DNA of 64,000 nucleotides from Draconibacterium halophilum (GTDB taxonomy: Bacteria > Bacteroidota > Bacteroidia > Bacteroidales > Prolixibacteraceae): contig NZ_CP048409.1 in NCBI RefSeq assembly GCF_010448835.1, positions 1,372,001 to 1,436,000 on the forward strand, in the 5' to 3' direction. The notes beneath the pieces are model-generated. The model was not told the origin of the DNA and did not search any database. It saw only the letters and a program-made list of their open reading frames with translations. A program made the translations under genes and the position numbers. Below, piece after piece: positions 26,376 through 34,940 of the stretch. Every line of letters begins with the position of its first letter. The first letter of the stretch is position 1.

Positions 26376-29351
26376 ATGGACATCGACAACATATCTCTAT
26401 CTACCATTTACAAAAAGCGGAAAAACGACCGCGATATTTTCCAGGAATTAATGCCTACCAAAGTAAAAGAAGTGCTGCTGGTGGCTACGCTTTACGATTC
26501 CTATTCCATCGTTCGCGAAGGACAGTTTAGCGACAAGATTTTTGGAGAATACCTTCAACTAAACCTATATGCAGCACCACGTTTTACCAGTGTGCATAAT
26601 AAGGAAGAGGCAGAGCTGATCCTGAAACATCGCGATTTCGATCTGATTATTGTGATGGCAGGAATGGACAAACATACACCGGTAGAAACAGCACGAGCTA
26701 TTCGTAATCAACGTCCGAGTATTTCAATGTTGTTGTTGGTAAATAATAATGCCGATTTGCGTTTCTTCCAAAACGAGCGTCGGAAACTTGATTTTATTGA
26801 TCGCATTTTTGTTTGGAACGGAAACTCAAACGTTTTCATGGCTATGATAAAGTATATCGAGGATAAAAGCAATGTGGCCCGCGATACACAGAATGGTAGC
26901 GTGCGGGTTATTTTGCTTGTTGAAGACAGCATTCAATATTATTCGCGGTATTTACCAATGCTTTATACAACGGTAATGACCCAAACACAGGTTTTGGTAG
27001 AAGAAGACGCGATAGATGAACTGCATAAAATCTTACGAATGCGAGCCCGGCCAAAAGTAATTTTGGTGGATAATTACGAGGAGGCAGTAAAATTTATAAA
27101 CAGTTATCGCCGCTACATGCTTTGTGTTATTTCTGATGTGAAATTTGAAAAAAACGGAGTAGAGGATGAAGATGCAGGAATTGAGTTGCTTCAGTTTACA
27201 AAGAATACGCGCAAATTTCCGATTCCTTTGTTGTTGCAATCGCACGACATTTCAAACGCTAAACGAGCCAAAAGTGTTGGTGCCGATTTTATCAATAAAA
27301 ACTCCGAAAGCCTCTCGATGGACATTTTTAATTTCCTGTATCGACGGCTGGGATTTGGCGATTTCATTTTTAAAGGTCTCGATGGACTGCCTATAGCCGA
27401 GGCTAAAAATATGGAGGATTTTCAGGAAAAGTTTCGTGAAATCCCCGAAGAGTCGCTGCAGTATCACGGTAGTCGTAACTCCTTTTCAACCTGGTTAATG
27501 GCACGTGGCGAAATAAATCTTGCTGAGCTTTTGATGCCTATACAGCTTTCCGATTTTAATTCGCCCGAAGAACTGCGGAAGTTTTGTCTCGATAGTTTCA
27601 AAAAAGTACGCTTTGAGCGTTTGCGTGGAACCATCGTTAATTTCGATTCCGAGTTTGTTTCGTCCAGCCGTTTTATTGTGCGCATGGCAAAAGGCTCACT
27701 TGGAGGGAAGGGAAGAGGAATTGCATTTATCTGCAATTTTATTGAGAACATCGACCTCGCAAAATTTATCACAGAAATGAATATTCGGATTCCGTCAACA
27801 TCGGTTATTGGCGCACTGGAGTTTGATAAGTTTATCGAGACCAATAACCTTTACGATGATATTTACTCGTTTAACGATTATAGCGCCATTCGAAAACATT
27901 TCCTTGAATCGGAGTTTGATGATAAGATTAGGAAAAGGCTGATGGAGTACCTAAAAAAGATAAAAAGACCTTTGGCGGTGCGCTCGTCGGGTTTGTTTGA
28001 AGACTCGTTGCTGCAACCCTTCTCGGGTGTTTATGCAACCTATCTCATTCCTAATAATCATACCGATTTGAAGGTGCGATATCAACAGTTAGAAACAGCC
28101 ATCAAGTTGGTTTACTCCAGTATTTTTACCGAGTCGGCACAGGCATACTTCGATGCTGTAAATTATAAAATTGAAGAGGAAAAAATGGCGGTGGTCATTC
28201 AGGAAGTAATTGGACACGAGTACAACGATAAATATTATCCAACACTTTCGGGAGTAGCGCAATCCTACAATTATTATCCAATTGCCTACATGGAGCCCGA
28301 AGATGGTTTTTCAGTAGCCGCCGTGGGGCTTGGAATGTACGTAGTTGGAGGAGAGAATTCATTCCGCTTCTGTCCGAAATATCCAAACCTTAATGCTTCT
28401 TCGTTAAAAGATCAGTTGCGCGATACGCAGAAACAGTTTTATGCCATCGATCTTTCAAATCCTGATTTTGATTTAGTGAAAGACGGCGAAGATGCAGCAA
28501 TTAAAAAATACCGGATAAAAGAAGCCGAAAAAGATGGAACGCTTGAGCATTCGGCATCCACATACATTATTGAAAATGACGATTTGATACCGGGAATTCA
28601 AGGACCGGGGCCAAAGGTTGTGGATTTTGCCAATATCTTAAAATACAGTCACTTGCCACTGGCCGACGTGTTGCAGTTGTTGCTGAAACTGTTTAAAGAA
28701 GCCATGGGATCGCCGGTTGAAATTGAATATGCCATCGACCTTGAACCAGCCGAAAACGGCAAGCCTACGCTTTATTTGTTGCAGATAAAACCATTGATTC
28801 GCACGGAAGAGCAGGTGGAAGTTGATATTGAAATGGTGGAAGACGATAAAGTTTTTATGTATGCCGAGCAGGGAATGGGCAATGGCAAAATTGAAGAAAT
28901 TCGCGATGTGGTTTATGTCGATCCTGATAAATTTGATAAGATGAAAACCAAACAAATGGCACAAGAGATCAGCAAACTGAATGAGTGGTTCGAAAAACAA
29001 GATCGCCCATATATTCTCATTGGCCCGGGGCGCTGGGGGTCACGCGATCCGTATACCGGTATTCCGGTGCTTTGGGCACATATTTCAAAAGCCAGGATAA
29101 TTGTTGAAATGGGCTTGCCCGATTTTCCTCTCGATGCTTCACTGGGATCACATTTTTTCCACAACGTAACATCAATGAATGTAGGCTATTTTTCGGTGCC
29201 ACACCATTCGCGAAAAACCAAGCTAAGAATGGATGCTTTGAAAAACCAACAGGTACTTCGCGAAACCGAATTTATAAAACATGTGAAGTTTGATAAACCA
29301 CTTACTATTTTAATGAATGGGCGAGACAGGCGAGCTTTAATACATTGTTGA
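26376..29351 (+). CDS. PEP-synthase-like protein with two N-terminal receiver-like domains
   Basis: 991 residues, cytosolic. Residues about 30-165 form a receiver-like domain whose phospho-Asp position is not acidic (DLIIVMAG). Residues about 175-330 form a second receiver with LLVEDS, a candidate phospho-Asp in CVISDVKF and a Lys in DFINKNSE, so it may be phosphorylatable. Residues about 430-810 are a PPDK_N/PEP-synthase ATP-grasp domain (MAKGSLGGKGRGIAF, then AVRSSGLFEDSLLQPFSG). I find no phospho-His swivelling domain (no TSHAA-type motif) and no PEP-binding barrel, so it is not a complete PEP synthase. The C-terminus has a conserved-looking LIGPGRWGSRDPYTGIP block. It probably uses ATP under control of a phosphorelay or metabolite. 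It is monocistronic. Confidence 0.85.
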   Translation: MDIDNISLSTIYKKRKNDRDIFQELMPTKVKEVLLVATLYDSYSIVREGQFSDKIFGEYLQLNLYAAPRFTSVHNKEEAELILKHRDFDLIIVMAGMDKHTPVETARAIRNQRPSISMLLLVNNNADLRFFQNERRKLDFIDRIFVWNGNSNVFMAMIKYIEDKSNVARDTQNGSVRVILLVEDSIQYYSRYLPMLYTTVMTQTQVLVEEDAIDELHKILRMRARPKVILVDNYEEAVKFINSYRRYMLCVISDVKFEKNGVEDEDAGIELLQFTKNTRKFPIPLLLQSHDISNAKRAKSVGADFINKNSESLSMDIFNFLYRRLGFGDFIFKGLDGLPIAEAKNMEDFQEKFREIPEESLQYHGSRNSFSTWLMARGEINLAELLMPIQLSDFNSPEELRKFCLDSFKKVRFERLRGTIVNFDSEFVSSSRFIVRMAKGSLGGKGRGIAFICNFIENIDLAKFITEMNIRIPSTSVIGALEFDKFIETNNLYDDIYSFNDYSAIRKHFLESEFDDKIRKRLMEYLKKIKRPLAVRSSGLFEDSLLQPFSGVYATYLIPNNHTDLKVRYQQLETAIKLVYSSIFTESAQAYFDAVNYKIEEEKMAVVIQEVIGHEYNDKYYPTLSGVAQSYNYYPIAYMEPEDGFSVAAVGLGMYVVGGENSFRFCPKYPNLNASSLKDQLRDTQKQFYAIDLSNPDFDLVKDGEDAAIKKYRIKEAEKDGTLEHSASTYIIENDDLIPGIQGPGPKVVDFANILKYSHLPLADVLQLLLKLFKEAMGSPVEIEYAIDLEPAENGKPTLYLLQIKPLIRTEEQVEVDIEMVEDDKVFMYAEQGMGNGKIEEIRDVVYVDPDKFDKMKTKQMAQEISKLNEWFEKQDRPYILIGPGRWGSRDPYTGIPVLWAHISKARIIVEMGLPDFPLDASLGSHFFHNVTSMNVGYFSVPHHSRKTKLRMDALKNQQVLRETEFIKHVKFDKPLTILMNGRDRRALIHC

Positions 29352-29552
29352 TGTCGGAGAGTACACAAAAATCACAAGGTTAGTTTGTATTAATATATAA
29401 GAGGTTGCAAGTCAGTTAACATTATTTTAACCCCAATTAATAGATCTAATATTTTTATTCAATAAGAATAAGTGGATTAATTGCTTGATATAGTGACCTG
29501 TATGGATTTGTTTTTGTGTTTTTTACATGAAATCGAGCTAAAAGAATCATCC

Positions 29553-29568
29553 CCGTTAACGTTAACGG
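29553..29568. promoter_or_regulatory. LacI-type operator upstream of uxaB
   Basis: A perfect 16-bp palindrome, CCGTTAACGTTAACGG, with the central CG typical of LacI-family operators. It covers the expected -33 region of the promoter whose -7 box is at 29584, so a bound repressor would block transcription. The regulator gene is not in the window. Confidence 0.65.
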
Positions 29569-29583
29569 AAAATATTTAAAACT

Positions 29584-29591
29584 TATATTTG
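29584..29591 (+). promoter_or_regulatory. -7 box of the uxaBA promoter
   Basis: TATATTTG is an exact TAnnTTTG match, 15 nt downstream of the palindromic operator. The predicted start is near 29598, about 60 nt before the uxaB ATG. The remaining gap upstream (29352-29552) shows nothing else recognisable. Confidence 0.6.
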
Positions 29592-29656
29592 CCCCCTCAA
29601 TAGAAAAAATCAAGTACTAATTATACCTGAAAAAATAGGTCATAGATTTTAATAGG

Positions 29657-31156
29657 ATGAAGAAATTAAATCGTACGAATGCAACTGAAACCAGCAGTTA
29701 TCCAACACGCATACTTCAGTTTGGAGAAGGAAATTTTTTACGTGCTTTTACCGACTGGATCGTTGATAAAATGAACAAAGAGATCGGTTTTAACGCCGGT
29801 GTTGATGTGGTTCAGCCACTGCCAAACGGTATGGTTGACATGCTGAACGATCAGGACGGGCTTTTCCACGTTTACCTGAAGGGGATTAAAAACGGGACGC
29901 CGGTAACCGAATTTTCGCTGATCGACTGTATCAATAAAGGCATTAATCCATACACCGAGTTCGAATCGTACAAAGAAAGTATACTGAATCCCGATCTTCG
30001 TTTTGTGTTTTCGAATACTACCGAAGCCGGTATTAGCTGGGAAGAAAACGACACGCTGGATATGACTCCTCAAACGTCGTTTCCGGCAAAAGTGGCCGCA
30101 TTGTTATACATGCGCTACAAAGAATTTGGTGGCGACAAATCAAAAGGTTTGATCTTTTTCGCCTGCGAGCTGATCGACAGAAACGGAGATATCCTTAAGA
30201 AATTCGTATTGCAACATGCCGAAAAATGGAACCTTGGCAACGATTTTATCAGCTGGGTGAACGAGGCCTGTTGTTTCTGCAGCACGCTGGTTGACCGTAT
30301 AGTTCCGGGATTCCCAAAGGATGAGATCAAAGAAATTCAGGAGGAACTGGGTTACGAAGATAACCTGGTTGTGGTTGGCGAATATTTCCACCTGTGGGTG
30401 ATTGAAGCGCCGGAGTGGGTGCAGGATGAGTTTCCTGCTGAAAAAGCCGGTTTGGAAGTGAAGTTTGTAAAAGACATGAAACGTTTCCGCGAGCAAAAAG
30501 TACAGGTGCTGAATGGTTGCCACACCGGAAGTTACGCCGTGTCGTACCTGAGCGGAATTGAAACCGTTCGCGATGCCTACGAAAACCTCGAGGTGGGTAG
30601 TTTTATGAAAGAACTGGTTTACGATGAGGTATTAACGGTTCTGGATGGAACAGAAAAGGAACTGAAGAAATTTGCCAACAAAATTCTGGAGCGTTTTGCC
30701 AATCCTTTTATTCGTCACCAATGGCAAAGTATTGCCTTAAACGCCATGTCGAAATGGGAAACACGTAACCTGCCATCGCTGATCAACTTCGAACAAAAAC
30801 ACGGCATGTTGCCACAAAAGCTGGTGTTCTCGCTGGCGGCAATGATCGCGTATTTTAAAGGCGAGGCCAATGGCGAAGCCTACAACGTTCAGGACGATGA
30901 GTGGATCGTTGATTTCTACAAAGAAGCCTGGGCAGAATGCGATGGCCGACCAATTTCGATTTACAATTTGTGCGAAAAAGTATTGAGCCTTGATAAAGTT
31001 TGGAAACAAAACCTGAATGATATTCCAAACCTGACGATTACCGTTAGTCACTACCTGTTCCTGATTACGCAGGTGGGTATGAAAAAAGCGGTGAAAGCGG
31101 TACTAAGCGAAGACAATCCGCTGATGCAGATTACCATCGATAAAATGAGCAATTAG
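29657..31156 (+). CDS. uxaB: tagaturonate reductase (altronate oxidoreductase)
   Basis: 499 residues of the mannitol dehydrogenase superfamily. It reduces tagaturonate to altronate with NADH in the galacturonate branch of hexuronate breakdown. The N-terminal Rossmann part has RILQFGEGNFLRAF (nucleotide site), and the catalytic region reads KVQVLNGCHTGSYAVSYLSG with the expected Lys/Asn/His arrangement. The length is normal for UxaB. It is first gene of a two-gene operon with uxaA, behind a LacI-type operator. Codon use is slightly more GC-rich than in its neighbours, but not enough to claim transfer. Confidence 0.96.
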   Translation: MKKLNRTNATETSSYPTRILQFGEGNFLRAFTDWIVDKMNKEIGFNAGVDVVQPLPNGMVDMLNDQDGLFHVYLKGIKNGTPVTEFSLIDCINKGINPYTEFESYKESILNPDLRFVFSNTTEAGISWEENDTLDMTPQTSFPAKVAALLYMRYKEFGGDKSKGLIFFACELIDRNGDILKKFVLQHAEKWNLGNDFISWVNEACCFCSTLVDRIVPGFPKDEIKEIQEELGYEDNLVVVGEYFHLWVIEAPEWVQDEFPAEKAGLEVKFVKDMKRFREQKVQVLNGCHTGSYAVSYLSGIETVRDAYENLEVGSFMKELVYDEVLTVLDGTEKELKKFANKILERFANPFIRHQWQSIALNAMSKWETRNLPSLINFEQKHGMLPQKLVFSLAAMIAYFKGEANGEAYNVQDDEWIVDFYKEAWAECDGRPISIYNLCEKVLSLDKVWKQNLNDIPNLTITVSHYLFLITQVGMKKAVKAVLSEDNPLMQITIDKMSN

Positions 31157-31168
31157 ACAATGTTTTTT

Positions 31169-31225
31169 TCGCAGATAGCGTTTACGTTAAACAATTGTTT
31201 CAGCGAAATCCGCGTCATCTGCGAG
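31169..31225. repeat. inverted repeat between uxaB and uxaA
   Basis: TCGCAGAT (31169-31176) / ATCTGCGA (31218-31225) enclose about 40 nt in the uxaB-uxaA gap. The wording (CGCGTCATCTGCGAGAAA) looks like an intergenic repeat fossil rather than a terminator. Confidence 0.45.
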
Positions 31226-31245
31226 AAACTTTTAAGAAAACAGAA

Positions 31246-32733
31246 ATGGCAGACTTTATAAAAATAAATCCAACCGACAATGTGATCATCGCCTTAAAAG
31301 ATTTTACGGCCGGTGAATCGATTGTCGTTGATGAGCAGGAGCTGGCAATTAAAAATGATGTTCCGAAAGGGCACAAAATTGCACTTACTGCTATTGCCGA
31401 AAACGAGGATATTATTAAATATGGTGCGCCGATTGGTCATGCTACACAAGCCATCGAAACCGGAGAACACATACATGTTCAGAATCTGAAAACAAATCTT
31501 TCGGGCACCATCAATTATTCGTTCGATCAGAAATTAAACGAAATGGCCGTTGCTGAACGAGAGCTTACTTTTCAGGGTTACAAGCGTAGCAATGGCAAGG
31601 TTGGAATCCGTAACGAGCTGTGGATTGTGCCAACAGTTGGTTGTGTGAACGGACAGGCGCAGCAGATCATCGATCTGTTTAAGCAGGAAGTAAATCCTAC
31701 CGATATTGATGCGGTAGAAGTATTTAAACACAGCTATGGTTGCTCGCAGTTGGGCGACGACCATGTAAATACCCAAAAAGCATTGGCTGATGTGATCAAT
31801 CACCCGAATGCCGGTGGTGTTTTTGTGTTGGGGCTGGGTTGCGAAAATAACCAGATCGACCACCTGAAAAAGTTCATTGGCGATTTTGATGAAAGCCGTG
31901 TGCGCTTTTTAGCGTCGCAGGATGTGGAAGATGAGGTGGAAACCGGACTGGAGATTTTGAAGGAGATCTACGAAGTGATGCACACCGATAAACGTGAGGC
32001 TGTTCCAGTGTCGGAACTGAATATCGGTTTAAAATGTGGTGGCTCGGATGGTTTTTCAGGAATTACTGCCAATCCACTGGTAGGTGCTTTCTCCGATTTT
32101 CTTGTGGCGCAGGGCGGAACAACCATTCTTACCGAAGTACCTGAAATGTTTGGTGCCGAAACTTTGCTGATGGAGCGTGCTCAAAACAAAGAAGTTTTTG
32201 ATAAAACGGTGAGTCTGATCAATGATTTTAAGGATTATTACCTGCAACATAATTTGCCGGTTTACGAAAATCCGTCGCCGGGAAATAAAAAGGGTGGTAT
32301 TTCAACCCTCGAAGATAAATCGCTGGGATGTACCCAAAAAGGTGGTACTGCAACGGTGGTCGACGTGTTAAAATATGCCGAGCCGCTGAAAACAAAAGGC
32401 CTGAATTTATTGTCGGCACCCGGAAACGATTTGGTGGCTGCATCGGCACTCGGATTTAGCGGTTGCCAGATGGTACTGTTTACCACAGGTCGCGGAACAC
32501 CGTTTGGCAGTTTTGTGCCTACCATGAAAATCTCTACCAATTCTGATTTATTCAACAAAAAGAAAAACTGGATAGATTTTAACGCCGGCACTTTGCTCGA
32601 AGGCAAAACCATGGACGAGCTTTTGGAAGACTTTGTACAGTATATAATTGAAGTAGCCAGCGGCAAACAATTAAACCACGAAAAAACCGGGTTTAAAGAA
32701 ATTGCCATTTTTAAAACAGGCGTAACGCTTTAG
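31246..32733 (+). CDS. uxaA: altronate dehydratase
   Basis: 495 residues from ATG 31246 (MADFIKINPTDNVIIALKDF). A TTG at 31195 lies inside the intergenic repeat and is rejected. The N-terminal SAF domain (about residues 1-95) precedes the UxaA/GarD catalytic part, with SNGKVGIRNELWIVPTVGC, KHSYGCSQLGDD, LKCGGSDGFSGITANP and FTTGRGTPFGSFVPTMKIST. It dehydrates altronate to 2-keto-3-deoxygluconate in the step after UxaB. Its place 90 nt downstream of uxaB supports co-transcription. The missing partners (uxaC, kdgK, kdgA) are outside the window. Confidence 0.96.
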   Translation: MADFIKINPTDNVIIALKDFTAGESIVVDEQELAIKNDVPKGHKIALTAIAENEDIIKYGAPIGHATQAIETGEHIHVQNLKTNLSGTINYSFDQKLNEMAVAERELTFQGYKRSNGKVGIRNELWIVPTVGCVNGQAQQIIDLFKQEVNPTDIDAVEVFKHSYGCSQLGDDHVNTQKALADVINHPNAGGVFVLGLGCENNQIDHLKKFIGDFDESRVRFLASQDVEDEVETGLEILKEIYEVMHTDKREAVPVSELNIGLKCGGSDGFSGITANPLVGAFSDFLVAQGGTTILTEVPEMFGAETLLMERAQNKEVFDKTVSLINDFKDYYLQHNLPVYENPSPGNKKGGISTLEDKSLGCTQKGGTATVVDVLKYAEPLKTKGLNLLSAPGNDLVAASALGFSGCQMVLFTTGRGTPFGSFVPTMKISTNSDLFNKKKNWIDFNAGTLLEGKTMDELLEDFVQYIIEVASGKQLNHEKTGFKEIAIFKTGVTL

Positions 32734-32760
32734 CAACCATAATTGAGAAGTATTATTTTA

Positions 32761-32795
32761 AGTCCCTGCAGCCGTTGGTTGCGGGGATTTTTTAT
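32761..32795 (+). terminator. uxaBA operon terminator
   Basis: Stem TCCCTGCAGCC / GGTTGCGGGGA with two G-U pairs, followed by six T. It lies about 30 nt past the uxaA stop. Confidence 0.75.
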
Positions 32796-32851
32796 TCAGT
32801 GAAACCCAAATTACAGGAGAGAAACGAACTGTAATTTGATGGTTGAACTAA

Positions 32852-32875
32852 TCCCGATAGCGGAGCGTATCGGGA
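32852..32875. repeat. short palindromic repeat TCCCGATA / TATCGGGA
   Basis: A perfect 8-bp inverted repeat with an 8-nt loop, located between the convergent uxaA and FAD oxidoreductase genes. Related wording occurs at 26280-26309. It is probably a dispersed palindromic element. Confidence 0.45.
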
Positions 32876-32950
32876 ATACTGAATTATACTTCGACGCTTG
32901 ATATTAAACTAAATTACTATTGATACCTCGTTCGCTTGCTAAGAGGTAGT

Positions 32951-33580
32951 TCATTCTGCCTCCTCAAGTTCCAGCACCTGTCCCGCAGCTTCCAGTTTTG
33001 TTTTTATTTCCGCATACTGAAGTTTGTGAATAGGAGTTTCTTCCTCCAGGGCCATTGCAGCAATCAGCGCAGCACTTTGCCCAAGTATCATAAAAACGGG
33101 TTCCATTCGAATGGAGCCAAATGCAATGTGCGAACTTGAAACAGCAACCGGAACCAGTAAATTTTCGCATTCATTTTGTTTCGGAAGAATCGATCCTAAT
33201 GCAATTTGATAAGGCTGATGCGGGTGAACACCAATGTCGCCTTCGTTTTGCACAAAGCCTTCGGGTGTAATGTATCGTTGTGTGTTGTGTGAGTCCATCG
33301 TGTACGAGCCCATCCCAATAGAGTGGGGAATCGGTGATTTTCCCAGCACTTCATTCTCTGTCATTACAAATTCGCCAATCATTCGCCGGGCCTCGCGTAC
33401 ATAAATCTGGTGGGGCCAGTTTCCGTTATCGATGGATTCATCTTTAGCCAAACCCCATTGTTTCATTTCATTTTGTATTTCATCAGGTATTCGTGGATCG
33501 GTGGCATAAAAATAAAGCAGCCCTTTCTGGTAGTTTTCGTGTTCGCGAATAATCTCTGCCCGCCGCTCGTAACTGGCCTC
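32951..33580 (-). pseudogene. FAD-dependent oxidoreductase, C-terminal part after a frameshift
   Basis: This frame continues the FAD oxidoreductase immediately after the break. From 33580 it reads EASYERRAEIIREHENYQKG and runs on through MKQWGLAKDESIDNGNWPHQ to the end, as expected for PF12831-type oxidoreductases. The Met at 33466 is internal, not a start. Reinserting a single base (CCGAGGCC to CCGGAGGCC on the minus strand, near 33580) joins it to the upstream part and restores a protein of about 554 residues. The C-terminus (AALIAAMALEEETPIHKLQY, then a Glu-rich tail) looks complete. Confidence 0.85.
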
Positions 33581-34616
33581 GGGTAGTCGTAGTTCATGCC
33601 AATATTATCGAAACTAAATGGCCCGTGATTGTTTACATCAGTCTTGTGGTTCGGAATCGGATCGAATTTATTAAATGTCTCGCGCCAGCCGTGGTTTAAC
33701 ACCCTAACCAGCAGTTCGTATTGTGCGGGATCGTAATTCTCCGGCTGCTCAAAAGGAACACTGTTGTCGGACACTTTTGTCAGGCACATCCTGAAACAAT
33801 AGGCCTGGATACGTTTGTCGCCATCGCCTTTTTTACCCGGATCGTCGCTTGAAATATGGGGCAAAACACCACTTGCCGGATCACCGGGTACAACATAAGG
33901 ACTAATATTCATGTTGCCAAAGTGGTGTCCGTGATGAAGTACCCCCGTTTGTATTCCGTTCCATTGCTCGTTGTACACATCGTTTGCTTCGCGTCCAAGG
34001 TGGTAATTCACGCCGGCAGCCGCCATTAAATCACCCTCGTAGGTGGCATCAATAAAAATTTTTGCTTTGTATTTTTCGTCGTTCAGCATGGTTATTGAAA
34101 CAATACGACCATTTTGTTTTTCCACTCCATTTTCACGGTCGAGCCAACGATCCCGAAAAACACTGATGTTGTTCCCGCTGATAAAATCCTCAAAAACCTG
34201 CTCGGCCACATGAGGTTCAAAAATCCACATGGTGCGTTTGTCGCCGTCAATTGCCGGTGTGCCTTGTCCGGTGTTGCCATATTCTTCGCGCTTTTCCCAC
34301 TGCCAGGCTTCATCGGTTTGGTAATGCGAATACACACGCTGGTAAAATTCTCTGGCAAGTCCGCCAATCACAACTTTATTTCCGGTGTCGGTAAATCCAA
34401 GTCCGCTTGATGTTAGTCCGCCCAAATGTTTATCAGGGCAAACAATTACAACCGATTTATTCATTTTTGTAAGTTGAACAGCAGCTGTAACTGCCGCCGA
34501 AGTTCCACCATATATTACTACATCGGTAGTTGTCAGCTTTGCATTCTGTTTAGGATTACAAGCGAAAAACAAAAAAATTATGCTAAAGACGAAGGGATGA
34601 GCTGTTTAGTTTTCAT
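33463..34616 (-). pseudogene. FAD-dependent oxidoreductase lipoprotein, N-terminal part, broken
   Basis: The FAD/NAD-binding N-terminus reads TTDVVIYGGTSAAVTAAVQL, followed by CPDKHLGGLTSSGLG, typical of PF12831 proteins often found near polysaccharide-use genes. The correct start appears to be the ATG at 34616 (MKTKQLIP). A one-base deletion near 34594 breaks it from the continuing frame FVFSIIFLFFACNPKQ, a clear lipoprotein signal with lipobox FFAC. A second deletion near 33580 adds an aberrant tail and stops the frame at 33463. With both bases restored the gene is complete. It is either a recent pseudogene or affected by sequence errors. It is convergent with uxaA. Confidence 0.82.
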
Positions 34617-34940
34617 TGATATTTAGGTTTAGTTAAAAGTAAACGGATGTATCTCGTTAATCTTTGGTAAAGCAATCCGTTCACAGGTTGAATTTAAGTT
34701 TTGATTTTGAGGGAACAAAATGTTTACAATAAAATATGAAATAGTCTGAAAATCCTGATGTTAAAAAATTTTCAACCTGTTGTCAAATACATAAGCTAAA
34801 ATTCCTCATCTCGTTTAGAAATTTATCTTTGTCTATTGCAAAAACTTTTTTTTGTAAAACCGGACTAGAAACCAGAAGAAGAACAAATTTCAATTTAATA
34901 CTAAACCGTAGCCAAAAGCTACACTAAAATTTATCAATTT
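34617..34940 (+). promoter_or_regulatory. divergent intergenic region with the hppA promoter
   Basis: An exact -7 box TATCTTTG lies at 34824-34831, giving a predicted start near 34838 and a leader of about 100 nt before the hppA ATG. The rest is AT-rich without ORFs. Confidence 0.5.
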
